From Bradyrhizobium sp. 186 (lineage in GTDB: Bacteria > Pseudomonadota > Alphaproteobacteria > Rhizobiales > Xanthobacteraceae), in contig NZ_CP082164.1 of the NCBI RefSeq assembly GCF_023101685.1, forward strand, positions 930,001-994,000: a stretch of DNA of 64,000 nucleotides, written 5' to 3'. The translations under genes were made by a program, and so were the position numbers. The notes beneath the pieces were generated by a model that saw only the letters and a program-made list of their open reading frames with translations, ran no database searches and had not been told where the DNA came from. Below are positions 8,510 to 17,797 of this stretch, one piece after another. Within the stretch, counting starts at the first letter, position 1, and every line of letters begins with the position of its first letter.

Positions 8510-9895
8510 TTACCGTCCGCGCAGCCGTTCCAGTGCGTCGGAGGAGGCAAAACCATCCGCCGGCACCCCGATCGAGGCCTGGAAGTTGCGCAGCGCCTCC
8601 CGGGTCTGGCCGCCGAACTGGCCGTCCGGGGTGCCCTTGTAGAAGCCGCGCTGGGCCAGCAGTTGCTGCAATTCCAGCCGCTCGGTGCGGGACAGTTCCC
8701 GTTCCTGCCGCGGCCAGGGCTGAACGAAGGGTTGGCCGCCGCGCAGGCGGTCGGCGAAATGCCCGATCGCCAGCGCATAGGCTTCCGCCGGATTGTACTT
8801 CATGATGACCCGGTAATTCTGCAGCATCAGGAAGCCCGGTCCCTGCGCGCCCGCCGGCGCCAGCAGGTAGGCTTTCTCCGCCGGCTGCGGGAAGGGCTGG
8901 TTGGCTGGGCGCTTGAGGCCGAGCTTCTCCCACTGCGCGATCGTCATCGCCTTGGCGCGATCGGCCAGCATGTAATTGAAGCCTTGGGGCATCACGACCT
9001 CGTAGCCCCAGGTCTGGCCGGTCTGCCAACCGTCCTTCTTCAAATTGTTGGCGGTGGACGCGATCAGGTCGGTGGGATTGTCGACGACGTCACGCCGGCC
9101 GTCGCCGTCGCCGTCCACGGCGAAGCGCTTGAACGCGGTCGGCATGAACTGCGTCGGGCCGAAGGCGCCGGCCCAGGAGCCGCGCATCTGCTCGGGCTGC
9201 AAATCGCCGCGGTTGAGGATTTCCAGGCCTGAGAGGAATTCGTCCTTGAAATAGGCTTGGCGGCGGCCGATGCAGGCGAGCGTCGCGGTTGATTGCAGCA
9301 CGCTGCGGTCGCCCATCTGCGTCGAGTAGTTGGACTCGATGCCCCAGATCGAAGCGATGATGTAGCGATCGACGCCATAGGCCTTTTCGGTGGCGTCGAA
9401 CTGCGCCTTGTACTTGGCGAGGACCTCGCGGCCCTTGGCGAGACGGTTGTCGTTCACGAGGATGTCGAGATAGTCCCAGATCGACTTGGTGAACTCCGGC
9501 TGCGAATCCATCAGATCCATGATGCGCAGATCGGGTGCGAGCCCTGCGGTGAAACGCTGAAAGTTCTCCTGGGTGATGCCGCGCCGTGCGGCATCGGGCC
9601 ACATCGCCGCGACGCAATTGCTGAAATTGGAAGCCGCCTCGCGGATTGCCGATGCGGTCATCAGCGGATGGCCGGACGCGCCGTCCTCGCCGCTCCAAGG
9701 TTGCGCGCCGCCGGGGCCGGGCGCAGGCTGCGAGGGGGCCTGGCTCGAGCCGGAGAAAATACCGCCGAATAAGTTCGACAGGCCGTTTTGCGCCTGGGCG
9801 CGCGCGGCGACAGGGAGCAACAGGACGGCCGCAATCATCGTTGCGCCGGTCAGAGATCCAGCGCGTTTTGCCAGCCCTGCCACTGATTGCATCAT
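8510..9895 (-). CDS. Lytic murein transglycosylase (MltB type) with peptidoglycan-binding domain
   Basis: The 461-residue product has a signal peptide (about residues 1-33, ending AARA), a low-complexity linker, and the SLT_2/MltB catalytic domain (about 80-385). Catalytic Glu187 lies in IWGIESNYS, and downstream blocks include GAFGPTQFMPT. A PG_binding_1 domain follows at about 400-458 (LQQLLAQRGFYKGTPDGQFG). It cleaves glycan strands of murein with formation of 1,6-anhydro ends in the periplasm. It is transcribed in the same direction as the DUF459 gene. Confidence 0.92.
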   Translation of the reverse strand: MMQSVAGLAKRAGSLTGATMIAAVLLLPVAARAQAQNGLSNLFGGIFSGSSQAPSQPAPGPGGAQPWSGEDGASGHPLMTASAIREAASNFSNCVAAMWPDAARRGITQENFQRFTAGLAPDLRIMDLMDSQPEFTKSIWDYLDILVNDNRLAKGREVLAKYKAQFDATEKAYGVDRYIIASIWGIESNYSTQMGDRSVLQSTATLACIGRRQAYFKDEFLSGLEILNRGDLQPEQMRGSWAGAFGPTQFMPTAFKRFAVDGDGDGRRDVVDNPTDLIASTANNLKKDGWQTGQTWGYEVVMPQGFNYMLADRAKAMTIAQWEKLGLKRPANQPFPQPAEKAYLLAPAGAQGPGFLMLQNYRVIMKYNPAEAYALAIGHFADRLRGGQPFVQPWPRQERELSRTERLELQQLLAQRGFYKGTPDGQFGGQTREALRNFQASIGVPADGFASSDALERLRGR

Positions 9896-10099
9896 GTCCC
9901 CACCTGTCTGGCCAAAAATCCGCCTTCAGGAGGCCTCGTTACGGTTGCCAATAGCTTAACAAAGGTGAAATTTTGTGGGCGGCCTTTTTCTCATTCCCAA
10001 GGGGCAGGGCCCTACATCCGCCTTTGTTACCGGCTGCAAACCGGTTAGCAAGCTGCCATTGCTTCATTCACGCGCCTCTCAAGGTATTCGATCAATCCC

Positions 10100-10975
10100 A
10101 TGAAAATCCGCAAAGCCGTATTTCCCGTCGCCGGCCTCGGCACCCGCGTCCTGCCCGCCACCAAGGCGATGCCGAAGGAAATGCTGACCATCGTCGACAA
10201 GCCGCTGATCCAGTACGTCTATGACGAGGCCAGGGAAGCCGGCATCGAGCATTTCATCTTCGTCACCGGCCGCAACAAAAATGTCATCGAAGATCATTTC
10301 GACCGGATGTTCGAGCTTGACGCCACGCTTGCCGCGCGCGGCAAGAAGGCCGAACAGGAAGTTCTCGCGCAGAACCAGCCCGAAGCCGGCGCCGTCAGCT
10401 TCACCCGCCAGCAGGCGCCGCTCGGCCTCGGCCATGCGGTCTGGTGCGCGCGCGACATTGTCGGCGACGAGCCGTTCGCGGTGGTGCTGCCCGACGAGCT
10501 CGTGCTCAACTCGCCCGGCTGCCTGAAGCAGATGATCGAGACTGCCGGCAAGCTTGGCGAAAAATCCAATGTCATCGCGGTCGAGGCCGTGCCCGACCAT
10601 CTGACCCACCAATACGGCATCTGCGGCGTAGGCAAGCGCACCGGCAGGACGTTCGAGGTCGACGGCATGGTGGAGAAGCCGGCCAAGGGCACCGCGCCCT
10701 CCAACCTCTCGATCACCGGGCGCTACATCCTCCAGCCGGAAATCTTCAAGATCCTGGAGACCCAGGAGCGCGGCGCCGGCGGCGAAATCCAGCTCACCGA
10801 CGCCATGATCGGGCTCGCCAAATCGCAGAAATTCTACGGCGTCGAGTTCGAGGGCGAGCGCCATGATTGCGGCTCCAAGCCCGGCTTCCTCCGCGCCAAC
10901 ATCGCCTACGGCCTGAAGCGCCCCGAGCTGCGCGACGGGCTGATCGCAGAGATGAAGAAATATCTGGGGCAGTAG
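10100..10975 (+). CDS. galU: UTP-glucose-1-phosphate uridylyltransferase
   Basis: Full-length GalU of 291 residues. The nucleotide-binding signature AGLGTRVLPATKAMPKEML occupies residues 11-29. Other GalU blocks are IQYVYDEA, LGLGHAVWCA, VVLPDELV and the C-terminal FEGERHDCGSKPGF. The enzyme makes UDP-glucose for exopolysaccharide, lipopolysaccharide and glucan synthesis. It stands alone, divergent from the transglycosylase gene across a 204-base gap, and is followed by palindromes rather than a clear terminator. Confidence 0.95.
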   Translation: MKIRKAVFPVAGLGTRVLPATKAMPKEMLTIVDKPLIQYVYDEAREAGIEHFIFVTGRNKNVIEDHFDRMFELDATLAARGKKAEQEVLAQNQPEAGAVSFTRQQAPLGLGHAVWCARDIVGDEPFAVVLPDELVLNSPGCLKQMIETAGKLGEKSNVIAVEAVPDHLTHQYGICGVGKRTGRTFEVDGMVEKPAKGTAPSNLSITGRYILQPEIFKILETQERGAGGEIQLTDAMIGLAKSQKFYGVEFEGERHDCGSKPGFLRANIAYGLKRPELRDGLIAEMKKYLGQ

Positions 10976-10990
10976 AGCCTTCTCCCCCGA

Positions 10991-11120
10991 TGTCGTCCCG
11001 GCGAAGGCCGGGACCCATAATCACAGGGAGTAGTTTGGCGAAGGTTCGTCGTTCGGTACTCCTACCCTCAACTGTCGATGGATTCCGCGGTATGGGTCCC
11101 GGCCTTCGCCGGGACGACAC
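10991..11120. repeat. Paired palindromic repeats (TGTCGTCCCGGCGAAGGCCGGGAC family)
   Basis: Two oppositely placed copies of a TCGTCCCGGCGAAGGCCGGGAC hairpin flank about 70 bases between the convergent galU and diguanylate cyclase genes. The outer ends are complementary, so the whole unit could fold as one long stem. Confidence 0.65.
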
Positions 11121-11158
11121 GAGGATGTGGTGATTGCGTCGTTTCAAACGACAGCCGC

Positions 11159-12655
11159 TCACGCCACCAGCGACAGCTTCGGAAGGCTCGCGAGCACGGA
11201 CTGGTTGCGGCCGCCGGATTTGGCCGCATAGAGCGCCTTGTCGGCGGCGGCGACCAGGATCGACCAGTCCATACCTGCCGTAGGGACGAGGCTGGCGATG
11301 CCGCAGGAGACGGTCGACGTCGCCTGATCGTCGGACCAGCCCTGCACCTTGCCGCGGATCGTCTCGGCGATCTTGAAAGCGTCGGTGGCCGAGGTGTCCG
11401 GCAGCAGCACCGCGAATTCCTCGCCGCCATAGCGCGCGGCGCAGTCGCCGGCGCGACGCACGGAATCCGAGATGCAGATGGCGATGCCGACCAACACCTG
11501 GTCGCCGGCCTGGTGGCCGAACGTATCGTTATAGGCCTTGAAGTGATCGGCATCGATCATGAGCAGCGCAACCGGCGTCTTCTGGCGCATCGCGCGCCGC
11601 CACTCGATCTCGATCGCATGGTCGAACTTGCGGCGGTTGCGTAAGCCCGTGAGCGCGTCCGTCGTCGCCATCTCCTCGAGCTTGCTTTCGGCTGCGGCGC
11701 GCCGGCCGATCTCGCGGGCGAGCACGATCGCCGTCCCCAGCACGAACAGCGCGAGCACCAGGACCACCGCGCCGATGCGGAGCGCCTCCTTCTGCCACAA
11801 CGCGAACACCGCGCTCAGCGGCTTGCCCGCCACCACGAACAGCGGATTGGTGCCGCCGCTGCGGACATAGAGCCGCGGTGTGCCGTCGATCGGCCCCTGT
11901 CCGGCGAACGCGCTGCCGACCTTCAGATTGTCGGCCTTCCAGACCGGCCGTTCGTCGAGGTTCTTGCCGATCACGTCGAGATCGAACGGCCGCCGCATCA
12001 TGACGGTGCGGTCGCGCTTGAGCACGGTGATGGTGTCCTCGGGATCGAGGCTCAGCCGCTCGAACAATTCGTGGAAATAGCTGAAGCGGATCGAGCCGGC
12101 GACGACGCCGAGAAAGCCGCCGTCGGTGTCGCTGATGCGACGGCTCAGCACGATGGAATAGGCGCCGCGGAACAGCATCGGGCGGCTGATGAACAATCCT
12201 GCGGCCGCGTTGTCGCGATGAACCTTGAAATAGTCCTCGTCGCCGCGGGTTTCCGGCAGCGGATCGAGCGAAGAGGCGTCGATGGTTAGCCTGCCGTCGG
12301 CATCGAACACCTGGATGGCGCCGAAATGCCTCGCCGTGGTCGAATGATCGAACAGGATGAGGTGGCGGATAGGCTTCGAAACCGTCCCGATCTCGGACAG
12401 CAGCATGTTGCTGGCGACCGCCTTCAGCGACAGATCGTAGATCTCGATATTGCGGCTGATGTCGGCTTCGATCGTCGTTGCCAGGTTCTCGAGCGTCTGG
12501 CGGGCGAGCGCCTCCTCGCCGCGACGCATGTCCAGCATGACGTTGACGCAAATGGCGGAAAAGCCGATCACCGTCACCACGGACGAGATGATCAGCAGCT
12601 TCGCCGAAATCCGCCACGGCCGCCGGGCCGTGACTTCGCGCCATCCAGACAACAT
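11159..12655 (-). CDS. Membrane diguanylate cyclase with extracytoplasmic Cache-type sensor
   Basis: The 498-residue protein has a first membrane helix at about residues 17-38 and a periplasmic sensor of roughly 240 residues resembling a Cache (PDC) domain. A second helix follows at about 285-310, then a C-terminal GGDEF domain. The active-site motif is GGEEF (residues 410-414), and an RxxD inhibitory site (RAGD) lies five residues before ARYGGEEF's GGEEF, so the cyclase should be active and feedback-inhibited by c-di-GMP. Start 12655 (MLSGWREV) is preferred over the upstream frame extension because it places the first helix conventionally. Confidence 0.88.
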   Translation of the reverse strand: MLSGWREVTARRPWRISAKLLIISSVVTVIGFSAICVNVMLDMRRGEEALARQTLENLATTIEADISRNIEIYDLSLKAVASNMLLSEIGTVSKPIRHLILFDHSTTARHFGAIQVFDADGRLTIDASSLDPLPETRGDEDYFKVHRDNAAAGLFISRPMLFRGAYSIVLSRRISDTDGGFLGVVAGSIRFSYFHELFERLSLDPEDTITVLKRDRTVMMRRPFDLDVIGKNLDERPVWKADNLKVGSAFAGQGPIDGTPRLYVRSGGTNPLFVVAGKPLSAVFALWQKEALRIGAVVLVLALFVLGTAIVLAREIGRRAAAESKLEEMATTDALTGLRNRRKFDHAIEIEWRRAMRQKTPVALLMIDADHFKAYNDTFGHQAGDQVLVGIAICISDSVRRAGDCAARYGGEEFAVLLPDTSATDAFKIAETIRGKVQGWSDDQATSTVSCGIASLVPTAGMDWSILVAAADKALYAAKSGGRNQSVLASLPKLSLVA

Positions 12656-12795
12656 CGGTTGCTCCCGACATGAGTGGATGCGCCCGAAAACTTGAGTAGT
12701 GTTTAAGCCGGGACGGCGTTGCCGCAATGAGTTAAGAAACGGTTTATAGAGCTCCCGGTTTTCAGCAAACCAGGGCTTCGGACGAGAGGACGACG

Positions 12796-13059
12796 GTGAA
12801 CGATTACGACGCGTTGCGCGACTATCTGATGCGGCAGAAGCAGACGGAATTCGTGCTGAGCTATGAACAGATCGAGGAGATCATCGGCGCTGCCCTGCCG
12901 CGCGCGGCGCATCGTGCCTCGTGGTGGGACAGCCTGCGCAGCCCCGACATCCAGATGCCGCAGCGCGAGGCCTGCCTCGCCGCGGGCTTCGTGGCGACCC
13001 GGATGCCCGACGGCCGGAGCGTAAGATTCAGGCGGAAGCCCAGTGAGCGGCGGCGTTAG
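12796..13059 (+). CDS. Small DUF7662-like protein
   Basis: An 87-residue protein with the pattern YDALRDYLMRQ...LSYEQIEEIIGAALPRAAHRASWW. From memory this resembles the DUF7662 domain (LSFxEIExxIGxxLPxSAxxxxxWW), sometimes found alone or beside nuclease and restriction domains. It has no membrane segments and ends in an Arg-rich tail. GAGAGGACG precedes the start. It sits between two c-di-GMP genes that are on the other strand. The function is unknown. Confidence 0.6.
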   Translation: MNDYDALRDYLMRQKQTEFVLSYEQIEEIIGAALPRAAHRASWWDSLRSPDIQMPQREACLAAGFVATRMPDGRSVRFRRKPSERRR

Positions 13060-13069
13060 CGCTCTTTCT

Positions 13070-13166
13070 TCCTTCTCCCCTTGTGGGAGAAGGTGGCGCG
13101 AAGCGCCGGATGAGGGGTCTGTCTCCGCGCATTCAAATGGAAATGGAGTCCACAAGGGGAGAGGGC
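13070..13166. repeat. Palindromic element with CTTCTCCCCTTGTGG-like ends
   Basis: The ends CTCCCCTTGTGGGAGAAGG and CCACAAGGGGAGAGGG are mutually complementary in part and enclose a GGCGCGAAGCGCCGGATGAGGG core. It resembles the non-coding mobile palindromes common in Bradyrhizobium intergenic regions. Confidence 0.55.
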
Positions 13167-13176
13167 ATAAGCGAGA

Positions 13177-16053
13177 CTAGCTCGCCGCCTCCAGCCGCAC
13201 TTCCGTAAGCAGCCGCATCGCCGCGTCGGCGTCCATCGGCTCGCCGAAGGCAAAACCCTGCGCGTATTCGCAGCCCATCTGGTAGAGCTCGACCGCGTCG
13301 GAATCGGTCTCGGCGCCTTCCGCCACCACGTCCATGCCGAGGTCGTGCGCAAGCGCGATGATCGACTTCAGGATCACCGGACGGGTGCCGCGGTTGGTGG
13401 TGCGCACGAAGGACTGGTCGATCTTGATGGTGTCGAACGGGAAGCGCTGGAGATAGGCCAGCGACGAATGGCCGGTGCCGAAATCGTCGAGCGAGAGCCC
13501 GGTACCGAGTTCGCGGATCCGCGTCAGCATCTGCGCCGCGTGCTCGGGGTTCTCCATCACCAGCGATTCCGTCAATTCAAGCTTCAACGTGCCGCGCGCC
13601 ACCGACGAGCGCGACAGCACGGTGCGGATGTCGTGGATCAGATCGTGGCGCAGCAATTGCCGCGACGAGACGTTGACGGAGGCAAAGATCGGCTCGCGCG
13701 AGCGCATCGCACGCTGCCAGATCGACAGCTGCTTGGCGGTCTGGTCGAGCACGAACATGCCGAGGTCGATGATCAGCCCGGTCTCTTCTGCAATGGTGAT
13801 GAATTCCGACGGCGCCATGCGCCCGAGTTTGGGATGATCCCAGCGCGATAGCGCCTCGAAGCCGGCGATCGACCGATCTTCCAGCCGCACGATCGGCTGG
13901 TACAGGATCGTGAGCTCCTGGCGCTCGATGGCGCGGCGCAGCTCGCTTTCCAGCGTCAGGCGGTCGGTCTTCCGCGCGCGCATCGCCGGCTTGTAGACGT
14001 CGATGCGGTCGCCGCCGATGCGCTTGGAATGATACATCGCCAGCTCGGCGTCCTTGATGATCTCGTCGGTGAGCTGGGTCTGCGGATCGGAGAGGGCGAG
14101 ACCGATCGAGGCGGTCAGGAAGATCTCCCGGTCGTTGAAGGCGATCGGCGCGCGGATGGTCTTGCGGATGGTCTCGGCGAAGGCGGTGATGCGGGCGGGG
14201 TCCTGCTCCGAGAGCAGGATCAGGCCGAACTGGTCGCCGGCGAGCCGCGCCAGCGTGTCCTGCGGCTTCAGGATGCGGGTGAGGCGGCGGGCGAGCGTCA
14301 AGAGGATGGAATCGCCGACCGCGATGCCGACGGAATCGTTGACCTGCTTGAAGCGGTCGAGGTCGATCACCATCAGCGTCGGCCGCAGCGTCGGCATGGT
14401 CTTGGCGAAATGCGCGACCGCGCCGAGCCGGTCCATGAACAGTTTTCGGTTGGGCAGGCCGGTGAGGTTGTCGTGCACGGAATCGTGCAGCAGGCGCTCC
14501 TCGGCGTTACGCAGCTCGGTGACGTCGGTGAGCGTGCCGACCACGCGCGAGACCTCGCCGTCCGAGCCGACCACGGGGCGCGCCTTCAGCGCGAACCACA
14601 TGAAATGACCGTCGGGCGTGCGCAGGCGGAAGTCTTGCACCAGTCGGCCGCGGCGCTGATCGAGCACGCTGTCGAGCGCGGCGCGGAAGCGGTCCTGGTC
14701 GAGCGGATGCAGCACTTCGAGCCATGATGCGGCTGGGCCTTCCAGCGTGCCGCGCTTCAGGCCGAGCAGGGCTTCGGTCTCGGGGCTGGTGAAAACCTTG
14801 TCGGCGGAGACGTCCCAGTCCCAGATCAAATCGCCGGAGCCGGCCAGCGCCAGCGCGCGGCGCTCGATGTCGGAGACGACGCCGGTGGTGGCGCCGCCGC
14901 CCGCGAAAGCGTGCTGCATCACCGTGAAACCGATCAGCATCACGATCAGCACCAGGCCGCCGAGCAGCGCGGGGCCGACGATGTCGTTGGTGACGGAGCC
15001 CGCGACCGCCATGCCGGCCGCGACCACCCAGACCACCAGCAGGAACCAGGTCGGGATCAGCAGCACCGCGCGGTCGAAACCGTGGGTCGAGAGATAGACG
15101 ATCAGCCCAAAGCCGGCGAAGGCGATCAACACCAGCGATATGCGTGCGATGCCGGAGGCTACGGCCGGGTCGAACAAGGCGAGCGCCACCAGCGAGCCCA
15201 GGAACGCGAGCCAGCCCACCGTGATGTGCGAATAGCGCACGTGCCAGCGGCTTAGGTTGAGATAGGCGAACAGGAACACCAGCAGCGTCGCCGCCAGGAT
15301 CGCTTCACCCGCCGCGCGCCAGATGCGCTCGGCGTTGTTCGACATGTCGAGCACCTTGCCCCAGAAGCCGAAATCGACACCGATATAGACCAGCACCGCC
15401 CAGGCCAGCGCCGCGGCCGCCGGGAACATGATGCTTCCCTTGACGACGAACAGGATTGTGAGAACGAGAGCCAAAAGCCCGGAGATGCCGATCACGATGC
15501 CCTGGTAGAGCGTGAAGGAGTTGACCTTGTCCTTGTAGGACTCCGGCTCCCACAGATAGAGCTGCGGCAGCTTGTCGGTGCGCAGTTCCGCGACGAAGGT
15601 GATGACGGCGCCGGGGTCGAGCGTGATGCGGAAGACGTCGGCGGTCGGGCTTTCCTGCCGCTCGGGCCGGTCGCCGGTCGAGGGCGTGATGGTCGCGATC
15701 CGCGACAGCCCGAGGTCGGGCCACAACAGGCCGGAGGAGACGATGCGGTAGTGCGGGGCGACGATCAGGCGGTCGAGCTGGTCGTCGGTGTTGTTGGCGA
15801 GCGCGAACACCACCCAGTTCTGGCCGCCCTCGCGGGCGCGCACCTCGATGCGGCGGACGATGCCATCGGTTCCGGGCGCGGTGGAGACCTGGATGCGGTC
15901 GGCATCGCTGCGCTGGTGCTCGAGCACGCCGGTGAGGTCGATCGCGGGCGCGTCGCCGCGGACGCTGACAGCGTCAAGCGCGCGTGCAGGCGACACGGCG
16001 ACAAGAATCATGAGGCCCAGCGCGAAGGGCGCGAGGCACCTGATCAGACCCAA
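13177..16053 (-). CDS. Membrane PAS-GGDEF-EAL protein; GGDEF site degenerate
   Basis: The 958-residue protein has, in order, a signal peptide, a periplasmic domain of about 150 residues, six to eight membrane helices (about 180-385), a PAS domain (about 405-520), GGDEF (about 530-690) and EAL (about 705-950). The cyclase site reads AGDQF (residues 605-609) instead of GGDEF, so cyclase activity is unlikely. The phosphodiesterase residues look intact: EALSRW near residue 731, DDFGTGHSSL, and VAEGAE. The likely net role is c-di-GMP hydrolysis tuned by a membrane or PAS-detected signal, with the GGDEF domain as a possible GTP sensor. Confidence 0.9.
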   Translation of the reverse strand: MGLIRCLAPFALGLMILVAVSPARALDAVSVRGDAPAIDLTGVLEHQRSDADRIQVSTAPGTDGIVRRIEVRAREGGQNWVVFALANNTDDQLDRLIVAPHYRIVSSGLLWPDLGLSRIATITPSTGDRPERQESPTADVFRITLDPGAVITFVAELRTDKLPQLYLWEPESYKDKVNSFTLYQGIVIGISGLLALVLTILFVVKGSIMFPAAAALAWAVLVYIGVDFGFWGKVLDMSNNAERIWRAAGEAILAATLLVFLFAYLNLSRWHVRYSHITVGWLAFLGSLVALALFDPAVASGIARISLVLIAFAGFGLIVYLSTHGFDRAVLLIPTWFLLVVWVVAAGMAVAGSVTNDIVGPALLGGLVLIVMLIGFTVMQHAFAGGGATTGVVSDIERRALALAGSGDLIWDWDVSADKVFTSPETEALLGLKRGTLEGPAASWLEVLHPLDQDRFRAALDSVLDQRRGRLVQDFRLRTPDGHFMWFALKARPVVGSDGEVSRVVGTLTDVTELRNAEERLLHDSVHDNLTGLPNRKLFMDRLGAVAHFAKTMPTLRPTLMVIDLDRFKQVNDSVGIAVGDSILLTLARRLTRILKPQDTLARLAGDQFGLILLSEQDPARITAFAETIRKTIRAPIAFNDREIFLTASIGLALSDPQTQLTDEIIKDAELAMYHSKRIGGDRIDVYKPAMRARKTDRLTLESELRRAIERQELTILYQPIVRLEDRSIAGFEALSRWDHPKLGRMAPSEFITIAEETGLIIDLGMFVLDQTAKQLSIWQRAMRSREPIFASVNVSSRQLLRHDLIHDIRTVLSRSSVARGTLKLELTESLVMENPEHAAQMLTRIRELGTGLSLDDFGTGHSSLAYLQRFPFDTIKIDQSFVRTTNRGTRPVILKSIIALAHDLGMDVVAEGAETDSDAVELYQMGCEYAQGFAFGEPMDADAAMRLLTEVRLEAAS

Positions 16054-16192
16054 GGTCAGTTCTCCGCGTTCGACGCAAACTCTGAGTGCAAGGCGATTTC
16101 AGACCGGACGGAAGTGGTTCGGTGCGTCGCGATAGATGCCACGAAAGCGAGGAAAATCAAAGGGTTTCCGGCTTGCCCTGTGGGCCAGAGGC

Positions 16193-17191
16193 CTAGACTT
16201 CCAACACAATTTTGCCAATATGGGCGCTGGTCTCCATCCGCCGGTGCGCGTCGACGGCTTTTTCCAGCGGGAATGAGCTGTCCATCAGCGGTTTTACGCG
16301 TCCTTCGCGCAAAAGGGGCATGACCTTGTCCTCGATCGCCGCGACCATCGCCGCCTTATCCGCATTAGTACGGGGGCGCAGCGTGGACCCCGTATGGGTC
16401 AGCCGCTTCACCATCACCTTGGCGATGTTGACGCTGACCTTGGGGCCGTTGAGGGTTGCGATCTGGACGATACGGCCGTCGACCGCGGCTGCATCGTAGT
16501 TGCGGTCGACATAGTCGCCGGCGACCATGTCGAGGATCAGGTTGGCGCCGGCATTGCTGGTCTCCGCCTTGACCACGGCGACGAAGTCTTCGTTCTTGTA
16601 GTTGATCGCGCGGTCGGCGCCGAGCTTGAGGCAGGCGTCGATCTTGTCCTGCGAGCCGACGGTGACGATCACCTTCGCGCCGAACGCCTTGGCGAGCTGG
16701 ATCGCCATGGTGCCGATGCCGGAGGAGCCGCCGTGGATCAAGAGCGTCTCGCCGGCCTTCAGGCCGCCGCGCTCGAACACATTGTGCCAGACCGTCATCA
16801 GCGTTTCCGGCAGCGCGCCGGCTTCCTTCATCGACAGTGCCGGCGGCACGCTCATCGCCTGGGCGTCCTGGGCGATGCAGTATTGCGCATAGCCGCCGCC
16901 GGCGACGAGCGACATGACCTTGTCGCCGATCTTGTGCCGCTTGGCGTTGCTGCCCACCGCCACCACTTCGCCCGCGATCTCGAGGCCCGGCAGGTCGCTG
17001 GCGCCGGGCGGCGGCGGATAGGCGCCGGAGCGCTGCGCCACGTCGGGCCGGTTGACGCCCGCGGCCTGCACCTTGACCAGGATCTCGTCGGGGCCGGGCT
17101 GCGGCAGCGCCCGCTGTTCCGGCACCAGCACCTCCGGTCCGCCGGGCTTGGAGATGGCGACCACGGTCATTTGCGCGGGCAGCTTTTCCAT
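16193..17191 (-). CDS. NAD(P)H-quinone oxidoreductase (zinc-free MDR/PIG3-like)
   Basis: A 332-residue medium-chain reductase of the quinone oxidoreductase type. It shows GVNRPDVAQRSGAYPPPPGASDLPG (here as GVNRPDVAQRSG and LPGLEIAGEV), the Rossmann motif HGGSSGIGTMAIQLAK, and a C-terminal HRRMETSAHIGKIVLEV. No catalytic zinc Cys/His set is present. It would reduce quinones or enones with NADPH. The frame is open further upstream, but ATG 17191 (MEKLPAQM) matches the usual family N-terminus. It is divergent from the DUF1192 gene across a 114-base gap. Confidence 0.88.
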   Translation of the reverse strand: MEKLPAQMTVVAISKPGGPEVLVPEQRALPQPGPDEILVKVQAAGVNRPDVAQRSGAYPPPPGASDLPGLEIAGEVVAVGSNAKRHKIGDKVMSLVAGGGYAQYCIAQDAQAMSVPPALSMKEAGALPETLMTVWHNVFERGGLKAGETLLIHGGSSGIGTMAIQLAKAFGAKVIVTVGSQDKIDACLKLGADRAINYKNEDFVAVVKAETSNAGANLILDMVAGDYVDRNYDAAAVDGRIVQIATLNGPKVSVNIAKVMVKRLTHTGSTLRPRTNADKAAMVAAIEDKVMPLLREGRVKPLMDSSFPLEKAVDAHRRMETSAHIGKIVLEV

Positions 17192-17305
17192 GATTTGTCC
17201 TTGAGCAGGGGTAAGAGCTGGAACGGGGCCATTGATTAGCCAGCGCGGTCCAAGCTGGCAACCACTTCGGCCTCGTTTGGCCGTGCGAACGCAGGAGGAT
17301 CGACC

Positions 17306-17497
17306 ATGCCAATGGAAGACGACGACCGCCCGCGCAAGAAGGTCAGCCACGAGATTGGACAGGACCTCTCACTGTTGTCGGTCGAGGAACTGAGCGAGCG
17401 CATCGCTCTGCTCAAGACCGAGATCGCGCGGCTGGAGGAAGCCGCAACAAAGAAGCGCGCCTCGCGCGACGCGGCGAACAGCGTGTTCAAGTCGTAG
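17306..17497 (+). CDS. DUF1192 family protein
   Basis: A 63-residue acidic-then-helical protein with DDRPRKK, LSVEELSERIALLKTEIARLE and a C-terminal ANSVFK, the layout of the alphaproteobacterial DUF1192 family. The centre is a short coiled coil. The function is unknown. AGGAGG lies 7-12 bases before the ATG. Confidence 0.85.
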   Translation: MPMEDDDRPRKKVSHEIGQDLSLLSVEELSERIALLKTEIARLEEAATKKRASRDAANSVFKS

Positions 17498-17539
17498 ACC
17501 GCGGTCGTGTCCCGGACATGTGGCGCCGAACTTTCCCCG

Positions 17540-17684
17540 CGTCATTCCGGGGCGGCGCGGCAGCGCCGAGCCCGGAACCCATAACCACAAGCCGTTGAAG
17601 CGGGCAGGCTGGCAGCACCGGGCCATTGCATCCGCTCGTGGCTATGGATTCCGGGCTCGCGACTTCGTCGCGCCCCGGAATGAC
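17540..17684. repeat. Large GTCATTCCGGGG palindrome
   Basis: The arms GTCATTCCGGGGCG (from 17541) and CGCCCCGGAATGAC (to 17684) bound about 145 bases with internal smaller palindromes (CCATAACCAC and GTGGCTATGG). This is the two-hairpin form of the intergenic repeat family seen throughout the window. Confidence 0.7.
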
Positions 17685-17761
17685 GACGGGATAGAGAAAC
17701 GCGCCGCAACGCACTCGGCCACTGACCGACATGGCTAACGAACCCTCAAAATAATCGCTCG

Positions 17762-17791
17762 TTTACTCCCGATTAAGCTTTCGGGTTTATG
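17762..17791 (+). promoter_or_regulatory. Possible promoter for the small RNA
   Basis: TTTACT (17762-17767) and TTTATG (17786-17791) are separated by 18 bases, a weak sigma-70-like pair. Transcription from here would start near 17798. This is a guess from spacing only. Confidence 0.25.
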
Positions 17792-17797
17792 ACTGGA

